DNA from: JBDKTK01 sp039680225
GTDB lineage: Bacteria > Desulfobacterota > Syntrophia > Syntrophales > UBA4778
Length of the DNA: 62,765 bases
Assembly (NCBI GenBank): GCA_039680225.1
Contig: JBDKTK010000178.1
Span: 1 to 62,765 of the forward strand
Reading direction: 5' to 3'
Position numbers and translations under genes: made by a program. The notes under the pieces were generated by a model. The model ran no database searches. It saw only the letters and a list, made by a program, of their open reading frames with translations, and had not been told where the DNA came from. Of this stretch, positions 51,357 to 60,700 are shown one piece after another (positions within the stretch are counted from its first letter, which is position 1; each line of letters starts with the position of its first letter).

Positions 51357-53490
51357 AGCATTCGAGGGCCGGAACCTTGCGTACCGTTTGAAAATAATCG
51401 AGCTCCTGGCTTTTGTGATTCCCCTGCTGGTGGTTTTTTACGTTTTTTACCAGAACGATTTTGTCCTGAACCACTCGCAAATCCTGATCGTCATTTCCGT
51501 ATTGATCCTGATCGGCATCGGGATTGTGCTGCTGCGAAAGACTTTCCATCATTTCGATATGACTGCAAAGGTCATCAAGCGCTCGTCTGAAGACGGGAGC
51601 CTCCTGGACACAGAGGAAAATATCACCGCCGAAATGATGGAGATCGCGACCTCATTCAACAAGCTGGTCAGGAAAATCAACAATACGGGAATAGACCTGG
51701 ACCGCAAATCGTTCGAGCTCAACACGCTCAAGGAAATGATGGCCGTCGTCCGCAACAGGGACAACCCCATGGAGATGCTGAACATTTTCCTGGAGAAGGC
51801 AATCCTTGTGACGGGGGCCGCGCACGGGTCCATCCTGACCGAAGAAGGCGCGGGCAGCCTTAAAGTCCACCAGTTCCAGAGAGACGGAGACGGGCAGGGG
51901 GAAAACCCGGAGAGCGCAAGCGAGTCCGAGAGCAGCAGCATTTACGACTACATGAAATCCGGCCTGGGATCGAACCAGAAGGCGTTTTATTACAGCACCC
52001 CGTCTTTCATGAGCATTCCGGTAACGGTGCACGGCAAGCTCCTCGCGGTGGTAAACCTGGCCGCCCCGCCGGACAGGGAATTCCGGAGCGAGGACGAAGA
52101 CATACTGCGCCTGATGCTTGAGGAAATATGCTTTGCCATAGAAAACAGCCGGCTCAACCATGAGGTCCGGGAGAACCTGAACCTGATCCGCGAGCGGGCG
52201 GAGCTGCTCGAGAGGCATGTCCAGGACAGGGAGAATACCGAACGCCAGTTGCAGGACGTCAATGTCAGGTTCTTCGGCCTTATCCAGTCTGTCCCCGATA
52301 TGATCTCTTTCAAGGACACGGGCGGCCGTTTCCTCCTGGTCAACCGGGCCTTCGAGGACATCATGGGCCTGGAGCAGGAAGATGTCATCGGGAAGACATG
52401 TTATGAAATCTTCAAGCCCGAGATGGCGGAAGCCCTCGTCCAGTCGGACAAGCAGGTGCTGCGCTCCCGCATGGTCTCGCGTTTCGAGCACGAAATTGAT
52501 CATAACGGGAAAAGACTTATCATCGACACTATCAACACCCCCATTTACAACACCACCGGGCAGATTGCCGGAATTGTCAGCGTGAGCCGCGACATAACTT
52601 CCCGCCGGCAGGTGGAGGACCTGTATGAAGTCCTGGCCAACAGCTCCCCGGTCGGGGTTTACGTCGTCCAGGACGGGTACATCCGGTTCGGGAACCCGAA
52701 ATTCCGGGAGTACGCGGGCCTGAGCGAGCGGGAACTGCTGGGCCTGAAAGCCACGGACCTTGTCCACCCCGATGACAGGGAGTTTGTCAAGGCCAGTGCG
52801 GCAAAGATGCTCAAGGGGCAGCGCTCGGCGCCCTACGAGTACAGGTTGAATACCCGGGGCGGCGAGACAAGATGGATAATGGAAACCGTCATCCCCATCA
52901 CTTACGGCGGCGAAAAGGCCGTCCTGGGGAATGCACTGGACTTTACGGCCAGGCGAAACGCCGAGGAAGCCCTACGGGAGAGCGAACAGAAATACATGGA
53001 GCTGAGCATCACGGACGACCTGACCAAGCTGTTCAATTCCCGGCATTTCTTTATCCAGCTCAAGTCCGAACTCAAGAGGACAAGCCGCTACGGGAACATC
53101 CTGTCCATAATCCTCCTGGACATGGATAATTTCAAACAATACAACGATTGCCACGGGCACATTGAGGGCGACAAAATCCTTGTCCGCCTCGCCAATGTAA
53201 TCCGCAAGTGCATCCGCATGACAGACACGGTGTGCCGTTACGGCGGGGACGAATTCATCATCATCCTGCCGGAAACTCCGGGGCCGGAAGCGGTCCGGGT
53301 GGCCGAGAGGATCAGGCAGGACTTCATTGCGGAGCGGGCCCTGGCCGAAGACCAGAGAGTCGAAGTGACCCTCAGCATCGGCGTCGCGGAATACGTCTTT
53401 AACGAGGATATGATGGACTTCATCAAGAGGGCCGACGCCAACATGTACAAGGCGAAGGAAAACGGCAGGAACCAGGTCTTCTTTCATTAA
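51346..53490 (+). CDS. GAF-PAS-PAS-GGDEF diguanylate cyclase
   Basis: 714 aa. Two N-terminal hydrophobic segments (about 15-65), a GAF-like domain (about 140-270), two PAS domains (about 310-420 and 430-550) and a C-terminal GGDEF domain. The active site RYGGDEFIIILPE is intact, and RMTD five residues before it matches an I-site (RxxD) that gives product inhibition by c-di-GMP. It overlaps the MBL gene by 11 bp. It would make c-di-GMP in response to a membrane-proximal signal. Confidence 0.92.
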   Translation: MSPEAFEGRNLAYRLKIIELLAFVIPLLVVFYVFYQNDFVLNHSQILIVISVLILIGIGIVLLRKTFHHFDMTAKVIKRSSEDGSLLDTEENITAEMMEIATSFNKLVRKINNTGIDLDRKSFELNTLKEMMAVVRNRDNPMEMLNIFLEKAILVTGAAHGSILTEEGAGSLKVHQFQRDGDGQGENPESASESESSSIYDYMKSGLGSNQKAFYYSTPSFMSIPVTVHGKLLAVVNLAAPPDREFRSEDEDILRLMLEEICFAIENSRLNHEVRENLNLIRERAELLERHVQDRENTERQLQDVNVRFFGLIQSVPDMISFKDTGGRFLLVNRAFEDIMGLEQEDVIGKTCYEIFKPEMAEALVQSDKQVLRSRMVSRFEHEIDHNGKRLIIDTINTPIYNTTGQIAGIVSVSRDITSRRQVEDLYEVLANSSPVGVYVVQDGYIRFGNPKFREYAGLSERELLGLKATDLVHPDDREFVKASAAKMLKGQRSAPYEYRLNTRGGETRWIMETVIPITYGGEKAVLGNALDFTARRNAEEALRESEQKYMELSITDDLTKLFNSRHFFIQLKSELKRTSRYGNILSIILLDMDNFKQYNDCHGHIEGDKILVRLANVIRKCIRMTDTVCRYGGDEFIIILPETPGPEAVRVAERIRQDFIAERALAEDQRVEVTLSIGVAEYVFNEDMMDFIKRADANMYKAKENGRNQVFFH

Positions 53491-53510
53491 TTTCACGGGG
53501 AGGAACTTTT

Positions 53511-54080
53511 ATGGAACTCTTCGAAGCAATAAGGAAACGCCGCAGCTGCCGCAGGTTCCTGCCGGACAGCATCCCTGCCGATGACGTGGGCAGGATCCTG
53601 GAAGCCGCCATCTGGGCGCCTTCCCCGGCCAACAACCAGCCCTGGGAATTCATTGTCGTCACCAGCCCCGAAATCAAGGCCAGGATCGCCGATGCCGCGG
53701 CTGCCACGAAAACCATGCTGTTCGAGAAGAGCGGCTGGAAGTGGCTCGATCGTTATGATGTGAACTTTATCAGGGAATGCCCGGTCCTGATCGTCGTTTT
53801 GGGAGATCCCCAAAAATCCGGAGCGCATGTGTTCCTGGGCGACAGTATTCCCGCGTACCAGCATGCCTGCGCCGCGGCCGTGCAGAACATGCTGCTCGCC
53901 GCCTGCGCTTTGGGACTGGGGAGCCTCTGGTTCACGCTCTTCGAAAGATGTCCGGTCCGGCGTATCCTGAAGATCTCCACGGATCTGGACCCGCTTTCCA
54001 TTGTCTGCCTCGGAAAACCGGCGGCAACCCCGGTTGAACCCCCCCGCCAGAGTTTCGCCGAGAAGACCAGGTATGTCTGA
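53511..54080 (+). CDS. Nitroreductase-family FMN protein
   Basis: 189 aa. RKRRSCRRFLPD near the start, WAPSPANNQPWEF and the later AAVQNMLLAACALGLGSLWF are family signatures for FMN binding and dimer contacts. Substrates in this family include nitroaromatics, quinones and flavin; the real one is unknown. GGGAGG lies 7 nt before the ATG. Its stop overlaps the corA start (TGATG). Confidence 0.88.
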   Translation: MELFEAIRKRRSCRRFLPDSIPADDVGRILEAAIWAPSPANNQPWEFIVVTSPEIKARIADAAAATKTMLFEKSGWKWLDRYDVNFIRECPVLIVVLGDPQKSGAHVFLGDSIPAYQHACAAAVQNMLLAACALGLGSLWFTLFERCPVRRILKISTDLDPLSIVCLGKPAATPVEPPRQSFAEKTRYV

Positions 54081-55141
54081 TGGCAAAGAGATTTTCCAGG
54101 AGTTCGAAAAAGGCCGGCCTGCCGCCCGGCTGTCTTATTCCCAACTATCCCGACAAAACGGAAGCTGTAAATATAATCGTCACCCATTACGGCGAAGACG
54201 GGTTCTCCGAAAAAAAAGCGGATTCGATAAAACAGATATTCCCCTTCAAGCAGGGCGGGGTCACCTGGGTCAGCATAGACGGGATCCACAAGGTCGACAT
54301 CATAGCCGAGATCGGCAAACAGCTGGACCTCCACCCGCTCTTCCTCGAGGATATAGCAACAATCGGTCAAAACCCCAAAGTTGAGGACTTCGGGCAATAC
54401 ATGTTCATAGTCCTCAAATCGCTCACCTTTGACGAGGAAAAGGGCGAAAGCTCGATCGAGCAGATCAGCATTGTGCTCGGGGAGAATTACGTCATAAGCT
54501 TCCAGGAGCACCCGGGCAAACTCTTCGATGTCATCCGCGACAGGATGCGCGCGGGCTCCGCGAGGCTGCTCCAGCTGGGGTCCGACTACCTGGCCTACTC
54601 CCTTCTGGATGTCATCGTCGACCAGTATTTCGTGGTCCTGGAAAAGTTCGGCAACTCGATCGAAGCAACCGAAGAGGCTTTAATGGACAGGCCGGGCCCG
54701 AAAGTCCTCCAGTCGATTCACCGGCTGAAGCGGGAGACCCTCTTCCTGCGCCGTTCGGTCCGGCTGGCAAGGGAAATGATAAATTTCCTGTACATGTCGG
54801 AGTCGCCCCTGATCAAGCCGGCGACGCGGGTTTACTTGCGCGATGTTTACGAGCACGTCATCCAGGTAATCGACACCGGGGAAAATTACCGGGAGATGGT
54901 ATTCGGCATGCTTGACATCTACCTGTCGAGCGTCAGCTACAGGCTCAACGAGGTGATGAAAGTCCTCACCATCATCTCCACGATTTTCATCCCCCTCACG
55001 TTCCTGGTCGGGATCTACGGGATGAACTTCAAGTACATGCCGGAACTCGAGCAGCCCTGGGCTTATCCTTTGCTGTGGGTTGTCATGCTGACGGTCGCCC
55101 TCGGCATGGTTTATTATTTCAAAAAGAAAAACTGGTTCTGA
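54080..55141 (+). CDS. corA: CorA-type magnesium/cobalt transporter
   Basis: 353 aa. A long soluble N-terminal domain is followed by two C-terminal membrane helices, with the selectivity-loop motif YGMNFKYMPELEQPW (GMN). It imports Mg2+ (and Co2+) by channel-like transport. It overlaps the nitroreductase gene by one base. The end is followed by a duplicated block and the first cytidylate-kinase-like gene. Confidence 0.95.
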   Translation: MAKRFSRSSKKAGLPPGCLIPNYPDKTEAVNIIVTHYGEDGFSEKKADSIKQIFPFKQGGVTWVSIDGIHKVDIIAEIGKQLDLHPLFLEDIATIGQNPKVEDFGQYMFIVLKSLTFDEEKGESSIEQISIVLGENYVISFQEHPGKLFDVIRDRMRAGSARLLQLGSDYLAYSLLDVIVDQYFVVLEKFGNSIEATEEALMDRPGPKVLQSIHRLKRETLFLRRSVRLAREMINFLYMSESPLIKPATRVYLRDVYEHVIQVIDTGENYREMVFGMLDIYLSSVSYRLNEVMKVLTIISTIFIPLTFLVGIYGMNFKYMPELEQPWAYPLLWVVMLTVALGMVYYFKKKNWF

Positions 55142-55144
55142 GCA

Positions 55145-55186
55145 AAGCTTTCCGCTTGCCCGTGTTCCTTCAGCCCTGCTAACATC
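55145..55186 (+). promoter_or_regulatory. Duplicated promoter-like block upstream of the first kinase-like gene
   Basis: AAAGCTTTCCGCTTGCC and CCTGCTAAC are conserved here and upstream of the second paralogue (55988-56029). TTGCCC (55157-55162) and TAACAT (55181-55186) lie 18 bp apart, with TGC before the -10 (extended -10). Conservation between the two copies argues for a real element. Confidence 0.55.
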
Positions 55187-55233
55187 ATAACATCTCCTGA
55201 ATATGACTTTTTCTGAAAAAGGAGGACGGAAAC

Positions 55234-55905
55234 ATGTCCCCCGAGACGATCGACCAACTTGTGCAGGAGCAGTTGGAAAAGTGGAAACTGGCTGATCAGG
55301 AAAGACGGACCGCAAAGACGGTTATCACAATATCGCGGGAGCCCGGCTGCAACGGGGCCTATATAGCGGCAAAGCTTGCCCGGGAATTCAAACTGGACCT
55401 CTATGCCGGCAAGATAGTCGAGGAAGTTGCGAAAAGCACCAGGATGACCACCGCGGTAATCGAATCCCTGGATGAAAAGAACCGCTCCATGCTGGATGAC
55501 TGGATCTCCATGCTCGATCCGGCCCACAGTCTCTGGTCCCAGGAGTATATGCATCACCTGGCCAGGCTGATAGGAACGGTCGCGCGGCACGGGCGCGCCG
55601 TCATCCTGGGCAGGGGCGCCAATTTCCTGATCGAGCCGGAGCGCCAGTTGAGGATAAGGGTCATCGCCCCCCTCGAAGCGCGCATTCAGAACGTGATGAA
55701 CAGGTTCGGCGCTTCCCGGCAGGAGGCCGAAAAAAGAATTAAACAGGTCGAGTCGGACCGTAAAGGCTATATCCACAAGTACTTCAAAATGGATATAGCC
55801 GGCCCCATCCATTATGACCTGGTCATCAACACCGCCTTCATCGGCGACGACGCGATAATCGCAATTACCAGGGCGGGTTTGAAGTCGAAAAATTTGATCT
55901 CATGA
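55234..55905 (+). CDS. Cytidylate-kinase-like protein, first tandem copy
   Basis: 223 aa. The P-loop is ISREPGCNGAYIAAKLA, of the cytidylate kinase-like family (with the lid and NMP-binding part LGRGANFLIEPERQLRIRV). It may phosphorylate a nucleotide or other small molecule, but no substrate is proved. It is nearly identical in layout to the gene at 56064. AAGGAGG lies 8 nt before the ATG. Confidence 0.85.
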   Translation: MSPETIDQLVQEQLEKWKLADQERRTAKTVITISREPGCNGAYIAAKLAREFKLDLYAGKIVEEVAKSTRMTTAVIESLDEKNRSMLDDWISMLDPAHSLWSQEYMHHLARLIGTVARHGRAVILGRGANFLIEPERQLRIRVIAPLEARIQNVMNRFGASRQEAEKRIKQVESDRKGYIHKYFKMDIAGPIHYDLVINTAFIGDDAIIAITRAGLKSKNLIS

Positions 55906-55987
55906 AATACGGGCTGCACCCCCGTGATCTTCGCTGCGAGCGCAATTGTCCCGTGACAACTCATCCCGAAAAGAAGAACTTGTTCCA

Positions 55988-56029
55988 AAAGCTTTCCGCT
56001 TGCCTGATTTCCTCCTGCCCTGCTAACCT
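55988..56029 (+). promoter_or_regulatory. Duplicated promoter-like block upstream of the second kinase-like gene
   Basis: Same block as at 55145: AAAGCTTTCCGCTTGCC and CCTGCTAAC. TTGCCT (56000-56005) and TAACCT (56024-56029) are 18 bp apart with TGC before the -10. The unit repeats about 843 bp apart. Confidence 0.55.
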
Positions 56030-56063
56030 TTAAACAGAAGTTGAAATTGCGAAGGAGCCGTCA

Positions 56064-56747
56064 ATGGAAAAGATCCCAACATCCGACGTGATTGAACAGC
56101 TGGTGGATGAGCAGCTGGCAAAGTGGAAAACAGAGACCCTGGAAAGGCGAGCCGCTGCAAAAACATTGATCACAGTTTCGCGGGAGCCCGGCTGCAATGG
56201 GGCCCGGATATCGGAAAAACTTGCCCGGGAATTCGACCTGGACCTCTATGCCGGCAAAATTGTGCAGGAAGTTGCAAAGAGCGCCAAAATGACCACGGCT
56301 GTAATCGAATCCCTGGATGAAAAGGGCCGCTCCATGCTGGACGACTGGATCGCCATGCTGAACCCGGCCCGTAATCTCTCGTCGAATCAGTATTTGCAGC
56401 ACCTGGTGAAGCTGATGGGAACGGTTGCCCGGCACGGCCATGCCGTCATACTGGGCAGGGGCGGCAATTTTCTGATCGAGCCGGAACGCCAGCTGAGGAT
56501 AAGGCTTATTGCGCCCCGGGAGTGGCGAATCAGGAATGCGATGGACAGATTCGGGATTTCCCGCCGCGATGCCGAAAGAAAAATTGCCCAGGTCGAAACG
56601 GATCGCAAAGATTACATAATCAGGTACTTCAACGTGGACATAGCAGATCCCGTCAATTATGACCTGGTGATAAACACCGCCTTTATCGGTGACAACGCAA
56701 TAATAGAAATGACAAGAGCGGGTTTGAAGTTCAAAAATTTAATCTGA
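56064..56747 (+). CDS. Cytidylate-kinase-like protein, second tandem copy
   Basis: 227 aa, strongly similar to the upstream copy along its whole length (shared ISREPGCNG or SREPGCNGAR, DLYAGKIVQEVAKSAKMTTA, SLDEKGRSMLDDW, LGRGGNFLIEPERQLRIR). AAGGAG lies 6 nt before the ATG. It shares a conserved promoter-like block. The pair is a recent tandem duplication including 5' sequence. Confidence 0.85.
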   Translation: MEKIPTSDVIEQLVDEQLAKWKTETLERRAAAKTLITVSREPGCNGARISEKLAREFDLDLYAGKIVQEVAKSAKMTTAVIESLDEKGRSMLDDWIAMLNPARNLSSNQYLQHLVKLMGTVARHGHAVILGRGGNFLIEPERQLRIRLIAPREWRIRNAMDRFGISRRDAERKIAQVETDRKDYIIRYFNVDIADPVNYDLVINTAFIGDNAIIEMTRAGLKFKNLI

Positions 56748-56795
56748 ATTCCTTCTTTCCTCTTAATTCCTCATGTAATATGCTCTGCGCCGCAT

Positions 56796-57884
56796 ATGAA
56801 GACAATTTACGACCGCATAAGCGAGCGCCTGAAAGGCCACTCCGAAAATATCCGCGAATACGACATCGTAGAGGAAGGAGAGCCGGTGTACGGGGGCCGG
56901 TTCGCCTGGGGCATGGACCCGGTCGAATACAGCCATGCCCAGAAACTCAAGGCCTCCCTCCTCAAGCAGTACAGAGGGATATCGCTGGAAGAGGCGCTTC
57001 CGGGCGAACAGCTGTCCAATGAGGCGGGGGATTTTTACTGCATTAAAAACGAAGGGACGATCAGGTTCGAGGTGTCCTGCCCGGACCTGTGCCGGAAAAA
57101 AATCCTTTCCGACCTCAAGCTCATTTACGGCATCGGGTCTGTGAAGGAAAAGGAGCTCAAGAAGAAGGGCTTTTCCTCAATCCCCGAACTCGCCGGCCAC
57201 CCCCGTTTCGGGCCCGCCGCCGCGCGGTTCATGGAGTTGTTCGAATCGTCGGACACCTGCGGCATCCAGGAGCTGATCAACCGCTGGTACCCCAAGTCGC
57301 ACCCGCTTTCGTTTTTTGTCTCCAGCTTCCATTCGCCGCAGGATTTCGTCCTCCTCGACATCGAGACGCTGGGGCTCTTTTCCCGGCCGATAATCCTGAT
57401 CGGCATCGCGGAGGTTGTTGGCGACCGGGGAGACCGGGCGGGCCGGATTGTCTTCCATCAATACCTGCTGCGCAGCATCGACGAGGAGCCCGCCGCGCTC
57501 TCGGCGGTCAAGTCCCATATCGGCAAGCGCAGCGCGTTCCTGACATTCAACGGCCGGACTTTCGATATACCGTATATCCAGGAGCGGTTCTTCTATTACG
57601 GCCTGCAGGGCGATCTCGAACGGGCGCACTTCGACGTGCTCCCTTACTCGCGCCGCGCCTGGGGCGAGACATCGCCCAACTGCCGCCTGGTCACCCTGGA
57701 AAAATTCCTGTTCGGCGAGGAAAGGCTCGACGACGTCCCCAGCGCCCTCGTCCCGGAGTTTTACGAGACGTACATGCAGACGGGTAACCCCGGACCCCTC
57801 GTGCCCATCGTCGAGCACAACCGCAAGGACCTCGAGACCCTCGGCCGCCTCTTTTCCAAGCTCCACGAGCTATGGGGAAGGTGA
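56796..57884 (+). CDS. mrfB: RNase H-like exonuclease, MrfB (YprB)-like
   Basis: 362 aa. In Bacillus, MrfA and MrfB repair mitomycin-type DNA lesions, with MrfB as a nuclease. Catalytic residues of the DEDD type can be placed: DIETLG, FNGRTFDIPYI and EHNRKDLETL. The N-terminal third lacks known motifs. It is 8 bp before the helicase gene, so the pair matches the MrfA-MrfB/YprA-YprB arrangement. A start with a weak ribosome site. Confidence 0.85.
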   Translation: MKTIYDRISERLKGHSENIREYDIVEEGEPVYGGRFAWGMDPVEYSHAQKLKASLLKQYRGISLEEALPGEQLSNEAGDFYCIKNEGTIRFEVSCPDLCRKKILSDLKLIYGIGSVKEKELKKKGFSSIPELAGHPRFGPAAARFMELFESSDTCGIQELINRWYPKSHPLSFFVSSFHSPQDFVLLDIETLGLFSRPIILIGIAEVVGDRGDRAGRIVFHQYLLRSIDEEPAALSAVKSHIGKRSAFLTFNGRTFDIPYIQERFFYYGLQGDLERAHFDVLPYSRRAWGETSPNCRLVTLEKFLFGEERLDDVPSALVPEFYETYMQTGNPGPLVPIVEHNRKDLETLGRLFSKLHELWGR

Positions 57885-57891
57885 CGCAAGC

Positions 57892-60186
57892 ATGCCCGAA
57901 ACTATGCCCGGAAGTATAGACAAGGCGGTCCGGGACCTGCAGGGGTATGGGAAGCTCATCCACACGCACGTAATCCCGGCAAGGCAGGCCGCGTCCGGCG
58001 CCCTGGAACGGGAACTCCCCAAGCCGCTCGCCGCGTACCTGCAGGCCCGGAACATGACACTCTACTCGCACCAGTGCGAGACGATAAACCTCCTGCGCGG
58101 CGGCGAAAACGTCATCATCACGACACCGACCGCTTCCGGCAAAACCCTCGCCTTCTCTCTGCCCGTAATGGAAAGCATGATGGAAGACGCAGCGGGCAGG
58201 GCCCTGTTCCTCTATCCGACGAAGGCGCTGGCGAATGACCAGCTGAAATTCCTGTCCGAACTGGAAAGGCTCACCGGGATCAATGTCTCGCCCCGCGTCT
58301 ACGACGGCGACACTCCCGCGGGCAGGAGGCCCGCCATCCGCGACAGGTCCCGGATAATCATCAGCAACCTCCACGAGCTCCACCATGTCCTGCCGTGGCA
58401 TTACAAGTGGGAAAAGTTTTTCCGCGGTTTGAAATACATCGTCCTGGACGAGGCCCACCGGTACAGGGGCGTGCTGGGCTCCAACGTCGCCTACCTGCTG
58501 CGCCGCCTGCGGCGGGTCTGCCGCCACTACGGGGCCGACCCCCGGTTTGTGCTCTCCACGGCCACCCTTGCCAACCCCATGGAGTTTTCCGCCAGCCTCG
58601 TCGGCGCAGAATTCCGGCACGTGTCCCAAAACGGCGCCCCTTCCGGCCGAAAATATTTTCTCCTTGTCAATCCGTATAATTCGGGGCCACTTAAAGCAAA
58701 GGACGACGGCTCGTCGACCCATGCCGAAGCAAAAAACCTGTTCGTCCATTTCATCCGCAGCGGCCTGCAGACAATCTGTTTCACCGGCTCGCGGAAGATG
58801 GCGGAGCTGATATCTCTGTGGGCCGGGACCGACCTGGAAAGGACCGACCCGGACCTCGCCGGATCGATAGCCGCCTACCGGGCGGGCTATCTGCCGGAAG
58901 AGCGCCGCAAGCTGGAAAACGACCTGAAGGACGGGACATTGCGGGGGGTCACATCGACAAATGCTCTGGAACTGGGCATCGATATCGGTTCACTCGACGC
59001 GGTCATAATTTCCGGCTATCCGGGGACGGCGATCTCCACCTGGCAGCAGGCGGGCAGGAGCGGCAGGGGCAAGGGGCAATCCATTGCCGCCCTCGTCGCA
59101 TACGAAGACGCCCTGGACCAGTATTTCATCCGCAACCCGGAAGTTTTCTTCGACAGGCCGCCCGAGCATGCCGTGGTGGACCTTGCCAACCCGCATATCT
59201 GCGCCGGGCATATCATGTGCGCGGCGGCGGAAATACCTGTCGATATTGAAAAGGACCGGGACCTGCTCGGCCCGGAAACCGGCAATGTCCTCAGCTCGCT
59301 CGGCAGCCACGGCCTGGTTGCCCGGACGGCGCGGGGCTGGGTCTATTCGGGCAAGGCGCGGCCCGCCGAGGTGGTGAGCCTCGACGGGGCCGGTTCCGAG
59401 ATTTTCACCCTCGTGACTGAGGCCCGGACGCTGGGCACAATGGACCTTAACCAGGCATACAGGGAGGCGCACGAGGGAGCGGTGCTCGTCCATCAGGGAG
59501 AGACATACATTGTGGAAAGGCTCGACCTGAAGGACAGGATTGCCTGTGCGAAAAAGGCGCAGGTCGACTACTACACGGTCCCGCTCAAGAGCGCCGATCT
59601 CCGGATCACGGGCGAACTGCGCCGCAAAATGGAGGGAGACATACCCGTCACAGTCGGCAATATTGCAGTCACGGAGCGGTACACCGGCTACAAGGTGATC
59701 CGCCAGGACAAGGTCCTGGGCGTCAGGCCGCTCAGCCTGCCGCCCCTGGAATTCAACACTGTCGGGCTCTGGTTCACGGTCAGGGACGAAATCGGCGAGG
59801 ACATAAGAAAATCGGGCCTGGATTTCGGCGGGGGCCTTCACGGCATAGAGCACGCCATGATTTCGATAATCCCCTTCCATGTCCTGTGCGACCGCCATGA
59901 CCTGGGCGGCCTGTCCGCGCCGTTCCACCCGGACACTCTCAAGCCCACGATCTTCGTTTACGACGGATTCGAAGGCGGCATAGGCATTGCGGAGCGCGCT
60001 TACGACCTGTTCCCGGAGATTTTCAAAATGACCTTCGACCTTATCCGGGAATGCCCCTGTGACGACGGTTGCCCCGCCTGTATTTATTCGCCCAAATGCG
60101 GCAACGACAACCGCCCCCTGGATAAGACTGCCTGTGTTGAGATTCTTGCGAAGCTCTCCCCCTCACGCCAAGGATTTCAAATTTGA
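57892..60186 (+). CDS. mrfA: DEAD/DEAH helicase with C-terminal zinc region, MrfA (YprA)-like
   Basis: 764 aa SF2 helicase. Motif I is TPTASGKT, motif II LDEAHRYRG, and motif VI GQQAGRSGRG-type (QQAGRSGRGKG). The C-terminal DUF1998 region has a Cys cluster CPCDDGCPAC and CGNDNR, likely binding zinc. Homologues unwind DNA in mitomycin-lesion repair with MrfB. Another possible start is the ATG at 57904. Confidence 0.9.
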   Translation: MPETMPGSIDKAVRDLQGYGKLIHTHVIPARQAASGALERELPKPLAAYLQARNMTLYSHQCETINLLRGGENVIITTPTASGKTLAFSLPVMESMMEDAAGRALFLYPTKALANDQLKFLSELERLTGINVSPRVYDGDTPAGRRPAIRDRSRIIISNLHELHHVLPWHYKWEKFFRGLKYIVLDEAHRYRGVLGSNVAYLLRRLRRVCRHYGADPRFVLSTATLANPMEFSASLVGAEFRHVSQNGAPSGRKYFLLVNPYNSGPLKAKDDGSSTHAEAKNLFVHFIRSGLQTICFTGSRKMAELISLWAGTDLERTDPDLAGSIAAYRAGYLPEERRKLENDLKDGTLRGVTSTNALELGIDIGSLDAVIISGYPGTAISTWQQAGRSGRGKGQSIAALVAYEDALDQYFIRNPEVFFDRPPEHAVVDLANPHICAGHIMCAAAEIPVDIEKDRDLLGPETGNVLSSLGSHGLVARTARGWVYSGKARPAEVVSLDGAGSEIFTLVTEARTLGTMDLNQAYREAHEGAVLVHQGETYIVERLDLKDRIACAKKAQVDYYTVPLKSADLRITGELRRKMEGDIPVTVGNIAVTERYTGYKVIRQDKVLGVRPLSLPPLEFNTVGLWFTVRDEIGEDIRKSGLDFGGGLHGIEHAMISIIPFHVLCDRHDLGGLSAPFHPDTLKPTIFVYDGFEGGIGIAERAYDLFPEIFKMTFDLIRECPCDDGCPACIYSPKCGNDNRPLDKTACVEILAKLSPSRQGFQI

Positions 60187-60225
60187 AATTTCAAATTAAA
60201 AACCCGGGATTTGTTATAGGCCGGT

Positions 60226-60330
60226 TCAGAGTTCCTCTTCCTCTTTGCCGGATGTCAGCTTACTGTAAATCATGCACCAGGCGATGATCACGAGAAGGAT
60301 CAATAAAATATACTCCATAGCCTGCAACAT
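60226..60330 (-). CDS. Small single-pass membrane protein, 34 aa
   Basis: MLQAMEYILLILLVIIAWCM, then YSKLTSGKEEEEL. It has one hydrophobic helix (about residues 6-22) and an acidic C-terminus. AAAGGAG lies 7 nt before the ATG, which makes translation plausible. It lies on the minus strand in the gap upstream of the KimA-like permease. I do not recognise a family; small KdpF-like proteins are a loose comparison only. Confidence 0.6.
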   Translation of the reverse strand: MLQAMEYILLILLVIIAWCMIYSKLTSGKEEEEL

Positions 60331-60700
60331 CTTTTTGCTCCTTTCTTTTAGGGTCTGGGAAAAATAAGACCGCTCACTTCGCCCGGCAGGCACTGTTACC
60401 GGCTATGGTGGCTCAATTATACACGATTGCCTTTCCGGCAAAATCAAGCCATTCCTCATTTCCAGGGGACAATTATCTGAAACGCGGTCCTGATATGGAT
60501 TAGGACTCGGCGATGGCGGACAGCAGAAAAAATCGGATGCAGGCCGGCCTGTTTTTCAATCCACGGATTATTTTCTTCAGGAATTTTTGATCCCGGCAGC
60601 GCCCAGCGGCTTTTAAGGGATTCCGATGACCTCTGTAAGGGAACCCCTTATGGCGACTTTGGATTCAATATATTTAATTTAATAAAGGTGATTTTGTATT
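60331..60700. other. Intergenic region before the permease gene
   Basis: About 370 bp. I see no gene in it. It contains a palindrome-like GGGATTCC/GGGAACCCC pair near 60618-60650 and AT-rich sequence (TATTTAATTTAATAA) close to the permease start, which may hold its promoter. I looked for a c-di-AMP (ydaO-type) riboswitch, as found before Bacillus kimA, and did not recognise one. Confidence 0.5.

Noticed and set aside
60331..60700. ydaO-type c-di-AMP riboswitch before the KimA-like gene
   Set aside because: No match to the conserved core sequence could be found by eye.
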